Source: Sipunculus nudus (lineage: Eukaryota; Annelida; Sipuncula; Golfingiida; Sipunculidae). From it: a stretch of DNA of 64,000 nt. A model generated the notes under the pieces. The model was given only the letters and a program-made list of their open reading frames with translations, was not told where the DNA came from and did not search any database. How positions within the stretch are numbered: position 1 is the first letter of the stretch; each line of letters starts with the position of its first letter. The stretch spans positions 68,816,300 to 68,880,299 of the forward strand of contig CM049314.1 of the NCBI GenBank assembly GCA_026874595.1. Reading direction: 5' to 3'. A program made the position numbers and the translations under genes. Shown piece after piece: positions 43,365-53,859 of this stretch.

Positions 43365-45304
43365 TCTCTCTGTCTGTATGTTTGTTTATCTTTCTGTTCC
43401 CTCTCTACAGGTCGCAATTTTGAAGCAATTGCTTTCAAACTTACCCAGTTGATCGAACATATAAAATGACAGGATTGTTTTTGGTCTATATAGGTCAAAG
43501 GTCAAGGTCAAGGTCATCAAAAGTATACAAAACGGTTTTTTCTTCATATCTGTGTTACTATTAGTTGTATCTACTTCAACAGTAGCTCATTTTAATCGTC
43601 ATTTCAGGGTCTGTCTACTATTGTGTAGCTGACTTAATTTGCGGTAACCATGGTAACGCATTTTCGGCGAAAAGTGTTGATATTTAAGAATAAGTGGTCT
43701 TTTCTTCTAACTTTCAGTTTTAAAGCTACAGAGGTCAAGTTTTTTTTGCATCAAGTAGCATTCAATTAGTACTAAGAGGTTGCATTACAAGTCTCGCAAT
43801 ATCTTTTATAATATCTCGTCAAACGGATATTTCGAGATTTCATTCATCTTGCCTTGCAGGCCACAGTGTTGCAGGAAACTTTTTGAAACTGACATATCTT
43901 TAGTCCTACACAAGTATCTCGAAATTTTTTTTTTTTTTATTATTATTTTAATACGGCCGCTATGGGGCGCTGGATGAACACCTCCTCAACATATCATGTT
44001 CTGGCCATATCTCCAAAATTATAAGCCTCAGTTACATAAACTATAAGTTATTTTCTTCCTCTGAGACTCCTTCATAATCTGGTTTAGTCATCTTGTTACA
44101 ATCTTGTGTCACTTTGTCAGTGTGTCTGTCTGTTAGTCAGTTGTCCTCGAATTCGCCCTCTTGCTCTTGCGTCTCACATATAGCATTCTACAGGCCACAG
44201 TTTCAAAAGAATCCTTTTGAAACTATTACACCTTATGCCTTACAGTAATATCTCAAAACAGATTTTTCATTTTCCGGATATGGCCACAATGGGGCGCTGC
44301 ACACGACCCTCCCCAACATATCATTCTTTGGCCATATCCTCATAACTTAAAACCTCAATTACAGAAACTATGGCATATTTTCTTCCCCTTGTTCTTTTCC
44401 ATGACCTCAGAAAGCCATCTGGTCTCATTCTTGTGTCACCTTGTTAGTATGTCTGCCTGTTTGTAAGTTGTCTTCAAATTCGCCTGCTTGCTGGTTCTTG
44501 TGTTACACATATAGCATTCTACAGGCCACCGTTTTGAAGGAATCCTTTTGTAACTAGTACATATTTTGTTTTAAACTAATATCTCAAAACGTGTTTTTCT
44601 TTTCCGTATAAGGCCGCTAGGGGGCGCTGCACTCGACCCTCACCTACATATCATTTTTGGCCATATCTCCATAAGTTTCAATCTCAATTACAGAAAGTTT
44701 GGCTTATTTTCTTCTTCTGGTTCTTCTGAATAACCTTAGTAAGTCAGCTGGTATAATTTTTATATAACTTTGTCAGTATATCTGTCTGTTTATCAATTTC
44801 CCTCAAATTCACCTGCTTGCTGGTTCTTGCATCTCTCATTTGGCATTCAATAGGCCAGATATTTGGAGGAATCCTTTTAAAACTTGGACCTTTTATGTCA
44901 TACACTAATATCATGAAATGCATTTGTTGTCTTCAGGATATCTCCGCTAGAGGGCGCTGAAGTCGAACATCCCAAATAAAATATTATTTTGTCATATCTC
45001 CAAAACTACAAACTGCAATTACATAAATTATAACTTATTTTCTTCCTCCGATCCTGCTCAATAACCAGGTAAAGTCATTTGGTGTCAATCTTGTCTCACG
45101 TTGTCAGTATGTCTGTCTGTTTGTCATTTTCTGTCAGCTTTGTCTGCCTGCTTGTTCTTTTGTCTGATATGTCATTCTATGGGGCACAATTTTCAACAAT
45201 GGCCCTTAGAAACATTCCATTGATAGAAAACCGACAGTATCTTATATCTGTCCGTCTGTCTATCACTTCAATTTTCGGCAAGCGTTCGACCTATGGTCGT
45301 CTAG
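43365..45304. mobile_element. Helitron-like element, copy 2, directly adjoining copy 1
   Basis: Same head (GTCTGTATGTTTGTTTATC, then a GGTCA tract at 43492-43516), same about 325-bp units (GGCCGCTAxGGGGCGCTG near 43960, 44285, 44611 and 44945), and the same 3' end: CGACC-TAT-GGTCG hairpin 45287-45299, then CTAG at 45301-45304 and T. It ends only about 165 bp before the first coding exon of the transporter gene. Confidence 0.55.
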
Positions 45305-45354
45305 TTTGTTTATTCATGTTCCATCGCTCCTTTCTCTCTCTCTCTCTCTGTAAT

Positions 45355-45355
45355 A

Positions 45356-45436
<81 letters not shown>

Positions 45437-45437
45437 A
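45355..45437. repeat. (TA)n microsatellite upstream of transporter exon 1
   Basis: About 75 bp of TA alternation with two TTTATA breaks, 33 bp before the exon 1 acceptor. Confidence 0.85.
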
Positions 45438-45470
45438 TGTGTACATTTTATACATGAACTTGTATTACAG

Positions 45471-45701
45471 CTCGTCTCATCATCATGTCTGCCATGAGAA
45501 GTGTGTACTTCCGCCCAGAAGACAGGGACAAGGGTTACGCCTGGTTATGTCTGTTCTCGGCGTTTATTCTTGCCATGCTGGAGACGGGACAGTTCGCTAT
45601 GCAGGGAGTGTTCTTTGTGGAGTTTGTGGAGTATTTCTCAACCAGTAACGCAGCAACGGCCGTTATAGGATCGCTCTGCATTGGAGTTACGGGAATGTCT
45701 G
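45471..45701 (+). CDS. Transporter exon 1 (start codon at 45485)
   Basis: Acceptor TGTATTACAG at 45470, so a 5'UTR exon probably lies upstream. ATG 45485 is the first in frame (ATCATCATG). It codes TM1 and the start of TM2 and leaves in phase 1 at GGTAAAAA. It includes the DKGYAWL motif. Confidence 0.85.
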
Positions 45702-45877
45702 GTAAAAATGCACGATTTGTACAAAAGACAAAATTATATATAATTTTAAGTTCCGCTAGTCTGTCTTAAATGAGTTTGCGATTGTAAACTTTACCGGCCG
45801 AGATCAAAATTTTTATCTGGGCTGGCCCACTTCAAACTTGCCCTGTTTCTACTCTGGGCGACGACATGTACACATGT

Positions 45878-45908
<31 letters not shown>

Positions 45909-45986
45909 ATTATAGAGATGAATAAACAGCCATGCTGCTCCCATCGGCAGTGAACCGACTTTTCTGTGTATTCATGTTCTAAATAA

Positions 45987-46032
<46 letters not shown>

Positions 46033-46162
46033 AATATATATATGTGTATATAGATGGAAGGGGTATACACAGAAAAGTGGTTCACTCCCACTGGCAGTGA
46101 ACCACTTTTTGTGTATGCCCTTTCCATCTATAAAACAATGAACCAGCATGGCTATTCATACA

Positions 46163-46241
<79 letters not shown>

Positions 46242-49200
46242 ATATATATACAGTGAAACCTCGTTGTGTCCAAGTCGAAGGGACTGGTGACACAACCGGA
46301 GTTCGAGACTAATGTTCATTATATTCAACCTTCTTCAGCCTCGATTATTATCGATATATACTGCACATGTACAGGGCCTATTTTATATAGATCTCACAAA
46401 TGTTTTCGTGAAAGAACAACACATATTTTATATACATTTTTTATTAATAATAAAAGAACACACAAGTACCACTAAATAGGATTAGGGTAAATCAAGAAAG
46501 TGAAATAAGAACATATACATGTACGTGTATAAAAGCTCACAGATCAATAAACAATTGCCTCAGATCATTTTCAGTTCTACACATCAAATCTTCAGATCGT
46601 TTCAGCCACCAATTGCTCCACTTGAACTTTGCATGCAGCATGGGTCCACTGACTGGGATGTCTACGGCAGTTTCGTACTTCTGCCCAATGGTCTTTACAT
46701 CAAACTTACGCTTAACAGGCCGCGACGCCATAGCAAACAGGACACGAACAATATTAAAGTGAAGCTGTAATACTGTATAACCTACTCAATGGTAAATAAG
46801 AGTCAGTCTAAAATAGATCTCATCTTCCTCCCTTTATATAGAGTCCTGTATGTTTGTCCTAGACACATCAAAGGTAAGGATTGGATTATGTTTGGTTTAT
46901 CAATAACTAACATATCATTTATGCTTTGTCGGCGGGAGAAGAAAGGCATTATCATGATTAACTAATTGGCCAAACAAGTAAACAAAGGACTAAGTATGTC
47001 AGCCATCGCGCTTGATGAGTAAGATCCTTGCCGGTATTATTTATGTAACTAGTCATCGCGGCCGTGGTTATGATTGTGAGACCGCGCACAACTGTTGTCC
47101 AAACATTTAAGCGGCATGACCTTGAGTCGACATTGCCATCGCGTTTGATGAGTGAGAGAACGGTCGGTATTAATTAATTATGACTGGTCATCACGGCCCA
47201 ATCATAATTGACGGGCCCGCATAACTCGCATTAGATCATGACTCCTAGTCAAGCGATAGAAATATTAGATGGGGACCAATAAACCACCTCGACACATCCG
47301 GTTTTACCACACATCCGATATCGACACAAGCGGAGTTAAATTAGTAAGGTTTTAACTATTTTTTGCAGGGACACCACGTTCGACTTCTTCACATGCGGGA
47401 GTTCGACTTAACCGAGTTCAACACAACGAGGTTTCACTGTAAAAATATATATATATATATATATATAATATATATATATATATGTATATATATATGTATA
47501 TAGTAATATATATATATATAGTTATATATATGAGGACTAAAATATATTTCGTTATTGTTTTTCCAGGATTATTTCTGGGACCTCTAGTCTCCAGGTTTGG
47601 TTTACGACTAATCGTCATCGTTGGCTCGCTGGTGTCATCTCTTGGACTGGCCGTATCAGTTTTTGCGCAAAATATCATATTTCTCTATTTAACTATGGGT
47701 GTTGCCCTCGGTATGTATGTTAATTCATCTATTATTATAATTATTATATACTATGTTAAACTACAAGTGTATGTGTGTGGGAGGGGGGGGTGCATGTCTC
47801 CATTATCCTCCAACAAGTTGTGCCAATAATCCTGTATGATAATATAACCATTGTTGTCTGTCATGTGCCACTTAGGGCCCCTTGTATTACATGATTCAAA
47901 TGAAAATCGAAATATTTTTATTTTTATGCGGGGGGTTAAATTGGCGCTCGTCGTGCCTGAGAACCATAACTTTTATTTTTTTCCACTTTATTCTCAGCGA
48001 GTATTTCAAGTGAGCACTTTAAGTATTATATGCTTGAATACTTTTATTTCCAAGGCGTGATATATTTACCATTCGAGGTTAACCCTTGGTGAATTAAACT
48101 CGAGCTTATACAGGTATTCGCTTTTACTTGTACATCTACTTAGCCGTACAGTTTTAGTAACTGTCGCGTCACTGGGCAGGGAGGTTATAGGATACCATAT
48201 TTCCTTGATCACAACCCGGGCCTTAAATAGTCGCCTACCTTATTTAGTCGCCGGGCCATAACAGTGTCTCAGAAAAAGAAAGACCGGCCTAAATAGACAC
48301 CGGTCTTCTTCAGAGGGCGACTGTCAGAATAGTTTCCATGATTGCCGCAAGATGTCTCTTCCCGTCACTATAGTTGGTGCATTTACCGGACATGAATTTC
48401 GGTTTGTGTTGATACTATGTTTAATTCCTTTATAAATCCGTCTTTTTCTCTTAGGTTCACGCCTGTTTCCATAAGGGACACCGAATTTTCCCGATTCTTC
48501 CATTATGCTTATAACCGATCACCGCTTCTAGTAAACGCAACACAAATTACATCTGCAGTAAGAGGGCTCACCCTATTACTGCTGTCAAGATAGATAAAAT
48601 AGTACCGCTCGATACAAGCGGTACAACCTGGTATGGTGAGAGTATACCTCACGGATGGTTGAACAGACCTGATGAAATACGTTTGTGCACATACTTCTTG
48701 TGTAGCATGAAGACACCGAATAATGGTGTCAAATTGTACAATTAATAGCTAATGTCAAGCCAATTAACGCTGCTTGCTCTCTTTTTAAAGCACATTTAAG
48801 TGCATCCCCATTGTTACCGAAACCATGGTCCTAATATAATCTTAAAAGTTATAAATAGTATTAACTCTTGTCGACAACTATAGATTCAGTGGAATATTCC
48901 CGGCAGTAAATGTCACATACCAGTATATATCAGGCCAGAAATGCTTGAGTACGCTGTGTCAAGCTTAATCAGTTAAAAGTCGGAAGGAAAGTCTCATGAA
49001 AATGAATTACGCAATGCCGTTATAAATACCAAAACCCCCCGTATTTCGATGGAACCAGCACACCAGTTGTACCCGGAACACAGTAAGTGAAAGAGCCATC
49101 CCGTGTTCCGAGGAAAACAATGTTACTAACTGCAAGGAGTTTAAATTGGAACAGCCTAATGAAACACCGTGAATACAATTAGTGTACCGGCTAATAAGTT

Positions 49201-52068
49201 TTCAATTATGTCACCAAGAAGTGACTGGCGGGTTTATTGTTTCGACGTTTTGTCTGAAGAGCCTTATAAGGTATTAAAAAAAGCCGGCCTTAAACAGAAG
49301 CCGGCCTTGTTTAGACGCCGGGCCAAAGCAGAGTCTGAAAAAAATAATAAACGCCCGGGCTTCTGATCAAGGAAATACGGTATGAGAAAAAAATGGCCGG
49401 GGTGGGGTTGAGCAGATAATGACGGAAGGAGGTTGGTTGAAGGGAGTTCCGAACCTTAGCTCAAGTAAACAAGTGTGCTGGAGCTGCTAGTAGACCTTAA
49501 AAATATGGGAAAAAAACGGTGTCAGACCTGTTGCCGATATATCATTTGGGACACCTCGGTCGAATTCGTTGGCTTCCAGCCTCGGATGAATCTAGGGTCC
49601 AATGATACAGCATCAATAATTTTAAACGTCGGAAATAAACCCGGTTGCCATTTCTACTGAGTTGTCTAAGAAGAGATCACAGTTTATACAAAGAATACAT
49701 TGATTTGCCATAATAATGTGTATTTCGTGGGCTTGAGATGTTGCAAAACATGAAATATGACCACGGTCTGAGAGTATTTTATCTGGAAAGGTCAGTTTAT
49801 CTCAAATGCCTCATACATCGCCAACTGTGGTGGATTTTCTATTGTGTACTGTATCCTCCTGCGGTCCAAATCAGCATACTTCGGATTATCCCCAATATTT
49901 CTTTGATGAGTGTTGTTTAATATTTTTAAAAGTAGAATATGTGAGGATTGGCAGTACCTGTTCACAAAATACATAGTTTCTCTAACCGCTAAATAATGTC
50001 GAAGTCTTTATGTTAAAATCTTTTACCTGGGTCAGTTCCCTATTTACATCAAGCGATAGCCCCGGTAATCCGCAAATCACATCCCGCTGATGATTAATAT
50101 GAACCTAGTGTTGGCGAGAGAACGGCGTGATACTGTATCATATATTATATTCTTCATTGTAGGTTTCGGGAACAGCTGCTACATGTTAGGATACGTCTTG
50201 GGAGTGTTATACCACTTCGATAAGAGGGCGTCTTTGGCGTTTGGTTTTCAGACCGTTGGGAATAGCTTTGGTGCTTTCATTATACCAATGATAGCAGAGG
50301 CGTTGATCAGACAGTTTTCCTGGAAAGGGGCACTGTTAATCCTGGCGGGCTTGCAGATGCAAGGCGTGATCTGTGGCGCCCTCTTCCGTCCACTGCAAAC
50401 ACCACCTGACGACGAGACGAAAAAGAACGAAAACAGTCGAAAGCAGAAACTCAAATCTTGTATGAATGAAACTGTGGATCTGTCACTTTTTAAGGACCCG
50501 CGCATAGTATCACATTACGCATGCATGGCTCTGTTTGTTTCAACACATATTATTCCTTACATGTATCTGCCGTCAAGAGCCGTGGCTATTGGGGAGTCTA
50601 AAGCCAGGGGTGCTCTTTTGGCAGCCATCTTAGGGCTGGTGGCTGGACTAACACAGGTGTTTTTCGGATACATCGGTGATCTTATTAAAACCTGGAAACT
50701 CATAGGCCTGGCCATTGCAGGATTTAGTGGAGGAGCTATAATGATGATATCGTACGGATTTGAAGTCTTCACGGCGCTGGCGATTTATTCTGCCTTGCAT
50801 GGGTTGGTCAGCGGTAGGTTTATATACCTTACATATTAAAGCTACTATTATCGAATAATGAAAACCCATTTCAGCACACCGGGGACAGTCCCAGAATCTT
50901 TGTTGACGGATATGGCTACGATATAACAGTCTTGATGAGTGTTTCCATGTGCGCGTATATGCGTATGTGCGTGTATGCTTGTAAATCGCCACAGGAGCGA
51001 TATTCACGCATAGGGTCTGCGTGAACTCAGAGATTCAGGGTAAAATAACGTTATTCACCACCATTTTGTGGAAGGCCTGCTTGATCCACTGTACAAATAT
51101 CCACTTGATAATTCTTTGTGACAGTTCACGTATATACGCATATACGCGCACGTGGAAGCACCTATTTTCACGCATATACGCAACCACGCATATATACGCG
51201 CACATGGAAACATATCTTAAATGTCATTATAGATCAATGAAGCGGAAACAATGTGGAAGCGTAAAATGACCTATTATCAAATAAGAGTTATATCAAAGCA
51301 TGTCCTTCCGTTATGAGTTAGATTAAGATTGTAATATTTTTCAGACAGAGAGGTCTCATTTATCTCGCATCTCAATTATAATGTTTCATCTCAAAATAAA
51401 CCTCTTCCAGTCAGGCACCGTGCCTGAGATACGAACTTTTAATGGTTTGATCTCGGACGAACCCTCTCATTTATGACATGAACCCGACTTCCGGCAAAGG
51501 ACGCTGCTACTTCAAATGAACCTCTTCCTGTTTGGCACCGTGGAACTGGACAGCCGGGACTACTTTCTCAGTTGTCAAACTTTAAATTAAAAAAAAAATG
51601 GTTGAATTTCAAGGTTCAAATGCCAAGTAAACACCCTTAATTATTCCGTGAAGTCCCTATCACAAAAATACCCATATCCAGAAGAAATATTAAACATGCC
51701 TATAATAATCCAGTATATACACAACTACTACCTAATCCTGACAATAACAGCTAATGAAAATAAATACATCTCCAATATAGTACAGTCCCTTTAGACTGAT
51801 ATAAATCTCTGCTATTCCTAGGGCCAGTGCAACAAAGTGTTTACCTGTCTCGGGAGCGCTGTGTTATTTATAAATAACAAAACAGTTTAACCAGTCTTCA
51901 TAATATAAAGCGCCATCGGTTGTATATGGGATGAAAGTAAACTGGTATAAAAGGGCAACAAAATGAATGGGCAGCACACGGTAGTTTGTATATTAATATC
52001 TCGAGGGGAAGAATTTAAATAAATAAAATATATATATATATATATAACTACCCTACTATGGGATTTAA

Positions 52069-52133
<65 letters not shown>

Positions 52134-53757
52134 CATGTTTTATAACATTCCCACTGGGTAAAACTCAAGCTATATAAAGTAAATACTTCGTTTCTTATTT
52201 TCAGCGGTCTATAATGTGTATTACTTAGCGGTTTTGGGCGAAATTCTCCCACAAGAAAAACAAGCAAAAGGAACGGGTATAACCATGTTCATCTTGGGTT
52301 CCGCCGCGTTGGTCACCATACCTCTTGCTGGTAAGTTTCTTTATTACCTCAGAATTTTTTAAAATACCGACCATTATTTTTTTCCATAAAGTTTGTGTAT
52401 TTGATGTTCTGACTTGAATGTATGATGTTATTTAACACCATTTATGTTGTTGTGAGCTTCATATGCTTATTCGGAGATTAGTTAATAGTTTCTTATTTTT
52501 GAAACATTCAATAATTCGACTTGCGGGGATACATTTCGATGTTATACGTGTCCTATGGGACGCATGGGTATTTTGATAGATTTGAAATTAGGGAAAAGTT
52601 ATAGGGCTCGGGTAAGTTTATCGAGTTACCGAGTATTGACAATCGATTATCAATGTCTGAGATAGAATAACAAAACTATCTAGATCAGAAGGAAATAACA
52701 CAGAAAGAAAAATCTGTCCTAACAATAAGCGAGTTACCCTTTTTCGTTCTTGTAATATTTCATTTTTGGATAACACATCAAGCGAAATCACTGTGCTAAG
52801 GAAATACCTAGAAATACATTTTGCGCGATATAAATGCATATACGTGTACATTTGGTCACACGGAATATCATTATTTTATGCAATTATAAATTGTAAATCC
52901 CTTTGGTGGAAAAAAAGTTGAGTCTGTTTTTATTAACTCACTGCATTTGCCACTTGAATACCAATAGAATTCGATTTCTTCCATATCCCCATGTGTAAAC
53001 TTTTGATGTTCATAGCAATTAATTGTTTAAATAAGAATCCATCTTTTTTTCAAATGCTAAATTGTCAAATTTCCAAACCAAAGTATGTATTTCTCCCTTA
53101 TTTCATTTCGGAGTTGGACCAAGTTGCAGGGCGGTAGCACATTTTCTGGTGTCACCCAGGCCCGGTGATCATCACACCTGCGTGTTCCAGTTATGTAATC
53201 ATTCCCATTGCTGGAACATAAAACCGACCACCTCGCCCTCCTTTGTGTGTGATACACAGCTGTTTGGCACAGGTTTCCCACTGAGCACACAGAGCTTCTG
53301 TCGTAGGTAGAGGCACCTAAAAAATCTCACCGCTCATGGGCTGAGATTCGATCTCATGACCCTCAAGTTCTGAGTTTTGCGCTGTACCCCGAAACCACAT
53401 AACCCGGTAGAATCCATCATCTTACAATAACGGATGATTCTTCCAAAATAAACCGAACGCCGCCAGTAAAATACCAACCCTTCAAGTAAATTTCCAGTAC
53501 GTTTTACGCCTGCAAAAACATAATATATACGAAATATGCAAATCAATCATCTTTATGATTACGAATGTTTTAAAGATCTGGAGGCTAATTTTGTTGTAGG
53601 TGCGATTGTGGATGAAGGTGGTAACTACGGTACCCCTTTCCTTGTGTTCGGGGTGGTTATGGTGGTGGCGGCTACACTGGCCTGTGTCACGTTCGTACTC
53701 CAGAAAAGACACTTACGGAAACACAACAGGGAAAATAAAAAGGTTTCGGAGGGGTAA
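45485..53757 (+). CDS. SLC16/monocarboxylate-transporter-like MFS protein, complete in five exons
   Basis: Exons 45471-45701 (ATG 45485), 47567-47710, 50163-50813, 52205-52330 and 53600-53757 (TAA) join with phase 1 at every junction and give 431 residues. The MCT family has 12 membrane helices and moves lactate, pyruvate, ketone bodies, amino acids or related solutes, often with protons. Support: an N-terminal DKGYAWL (15-21), in the place of the MCT motif [26 protein letters not shown] in helix 2-3; [12 protein letters not shown] (137-148), which fits the second MCT signature YFxKRRxLAxG; and a charged loop at about 196-235 between the two halves. The C-tail is short and basic. The length fits the family. 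The changed first motif suggests an orphan, SLC16A9/12/13/14-like member, but the substrate cannot be told. AATAAA at 53834-53839 is a good poly(A) signal. Confidence 0.9.
45850..46155. repeat. CA/TA microsatellites with SINE fragments
   Basis: (CA)n near 45879-45897, then TA runs. Two fragments share GCAGTGAACCACTTTT / CTGTGTAT words with the SINE at 32.2 kb; at 46062-46123 they form an inverted pair (TATACACAGAAAAGTGGTTC against its complement). Confidence 0.55.
46169..46250. repeat. (TA)n microsatellite
   Basis: Nearly pure TA repeat ending in the TA dinucleotide at which the following pogo-like element begins. Confidence 0.8.
46251..47439 (-). mobile_element. pogo/Tigger-like DNA transposon, internally deleted
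   Basis: Perfect 19-bp terminal inverted repeats CAGTGAAACCTCGTTGTGT (46251-46269 and 47421-47439), flanked on both sides by TA, as in Tc1/mariner-pogo elements. The minus-strand frame 46731-46537 starts [20 protein letters not shown], like the N-terminal helix-turn-helix start of Tigger/CENP-B-type transposases, but the DDE domain is missing. It lies in transporter intron 1. Confidence 0.8.
47445..47530. repeat. (TA)n microsatellite
   Basis: TA-rich tract immediately after the transposon, just upstream of exon 2. Confidence 0.8.
47567..47710 (+). CDS. Transporter exon 2
   Basis: Acceptor TTTTTCCAG, donor GTATGT, phase 1 in and out. It codes [20 protein letters not shown] and the following membrane segment ending in [10 protein letters not shown], typical MCT helices 2-4. 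Confidence 0.9.
48195..49380. mobile_element. TA-flanked MITE-like DNA transposon, no transposase
   Basis: Terminal inverted repeats of about 28 bp (CCATATTTCCTTGATCACAA at the left; the right end reads the same with a few changes), flanked by TA at 48193-48194 and 49381-49382. Sub-terminal GCCGGGCC/GCCGGCCT words recur in both orientations. The interior holds no transposase frame. It lies in transporter intron 2. Superfamily probably Tc1/mariner-pogo from the TA target. Confidence 0.75.
50163..50813 (+). CDS. Transporter exon 3
   Basis: 651 nt, acceptor TTCATTGTAG, donor GTAGGT, phase 1 in and out. It codes the MCT signature [12 protein letters not shown], helices 5-6, the hydrophilic central loop ([15 protein letters not shown]) and helices 7-9. 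Confidence 0.9.
50941..51211. mobile_element. Short element with 20-bp perfect inverted ends and Z-DNA-prone arms
   Basis: GTTTCCATGTGCGCGTATAT at 50941-50960 is exactly reverse-complemented at 51192-51211. Both arms continue in alternating pyrimidine-purine (GCGTATATGCG-type) sequence, with another inner copy at about 51128-51155. No frame. No obvious target-site duplication was found. In intron 3. Confidence 0.6.
52027..52130. repeat. (TA)n microsatellites in intron 3
   Basis: Two TA runs (about 52029-52047 and 52068-52130) shortly upstream of exon 4. Confidence 0.85.
52205..52330 (+). CDS. Transporter exon 4
   Basis: 126 nt, acceptor TATTTTCAG, donor GTAAGT, phase 1 in and out. It codes [20 protein letters not shown], then [20 protein letters not shown]: helices 10-11, with the usual MCT pattern of a short charged loop then a Gly-rich helix. 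Confidence 0.9.
53100..53405 (-). mobile_element. tRNA-derived SINE
   Basis: The reverse strand begins with a tRNA-like head (GGTTTCGGGGTACAGCGCAA; GAGATCGAATCTC as the B-box) and matches 33835-34125 through its body (CACCTGxxxxxxCCxG...GGGCxGxAGCACA). In intron 4. Confidence 0.55.
53600..53757 (+). CDS. Transporter exon 5
   Basis: Acceptor TTTTGTTGTAG, phase 1 entry, TAA at 53755-53757. It codes [20 protein letters not shown], helix 12 and a basic tail ending KKVSEG. No PDZ-type end. Confidence 0.9.
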
Positions 53758-53833
53758 ATCGTCGTTACTGCTGAGAGTGGCTCCTAGTTTGATTTATATA
53801 AGTGTGAATCAGTCCAATTTTGTTAACTCCAAC

Positions 53834-53839
53834 AATAAA
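53834..53839 (+). terminator. Poly(A) signal AATAAA of the transporter gene
   Basis: Canonical hexamer 77 bp after the stop codon, followed by GT-rich sequence. Confidence 0.6.
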
Positions 53840-53859
53840 TGTTCAGTTGTATGTTGAAC

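Noticed and set aside
45079..45484. Extension of the 189-residue frame upstream of transporter exon 1
   Set aside because: It reads through the Helitron-like end and (TA)n repeat in a frame different from the transporter ATG at 45485.
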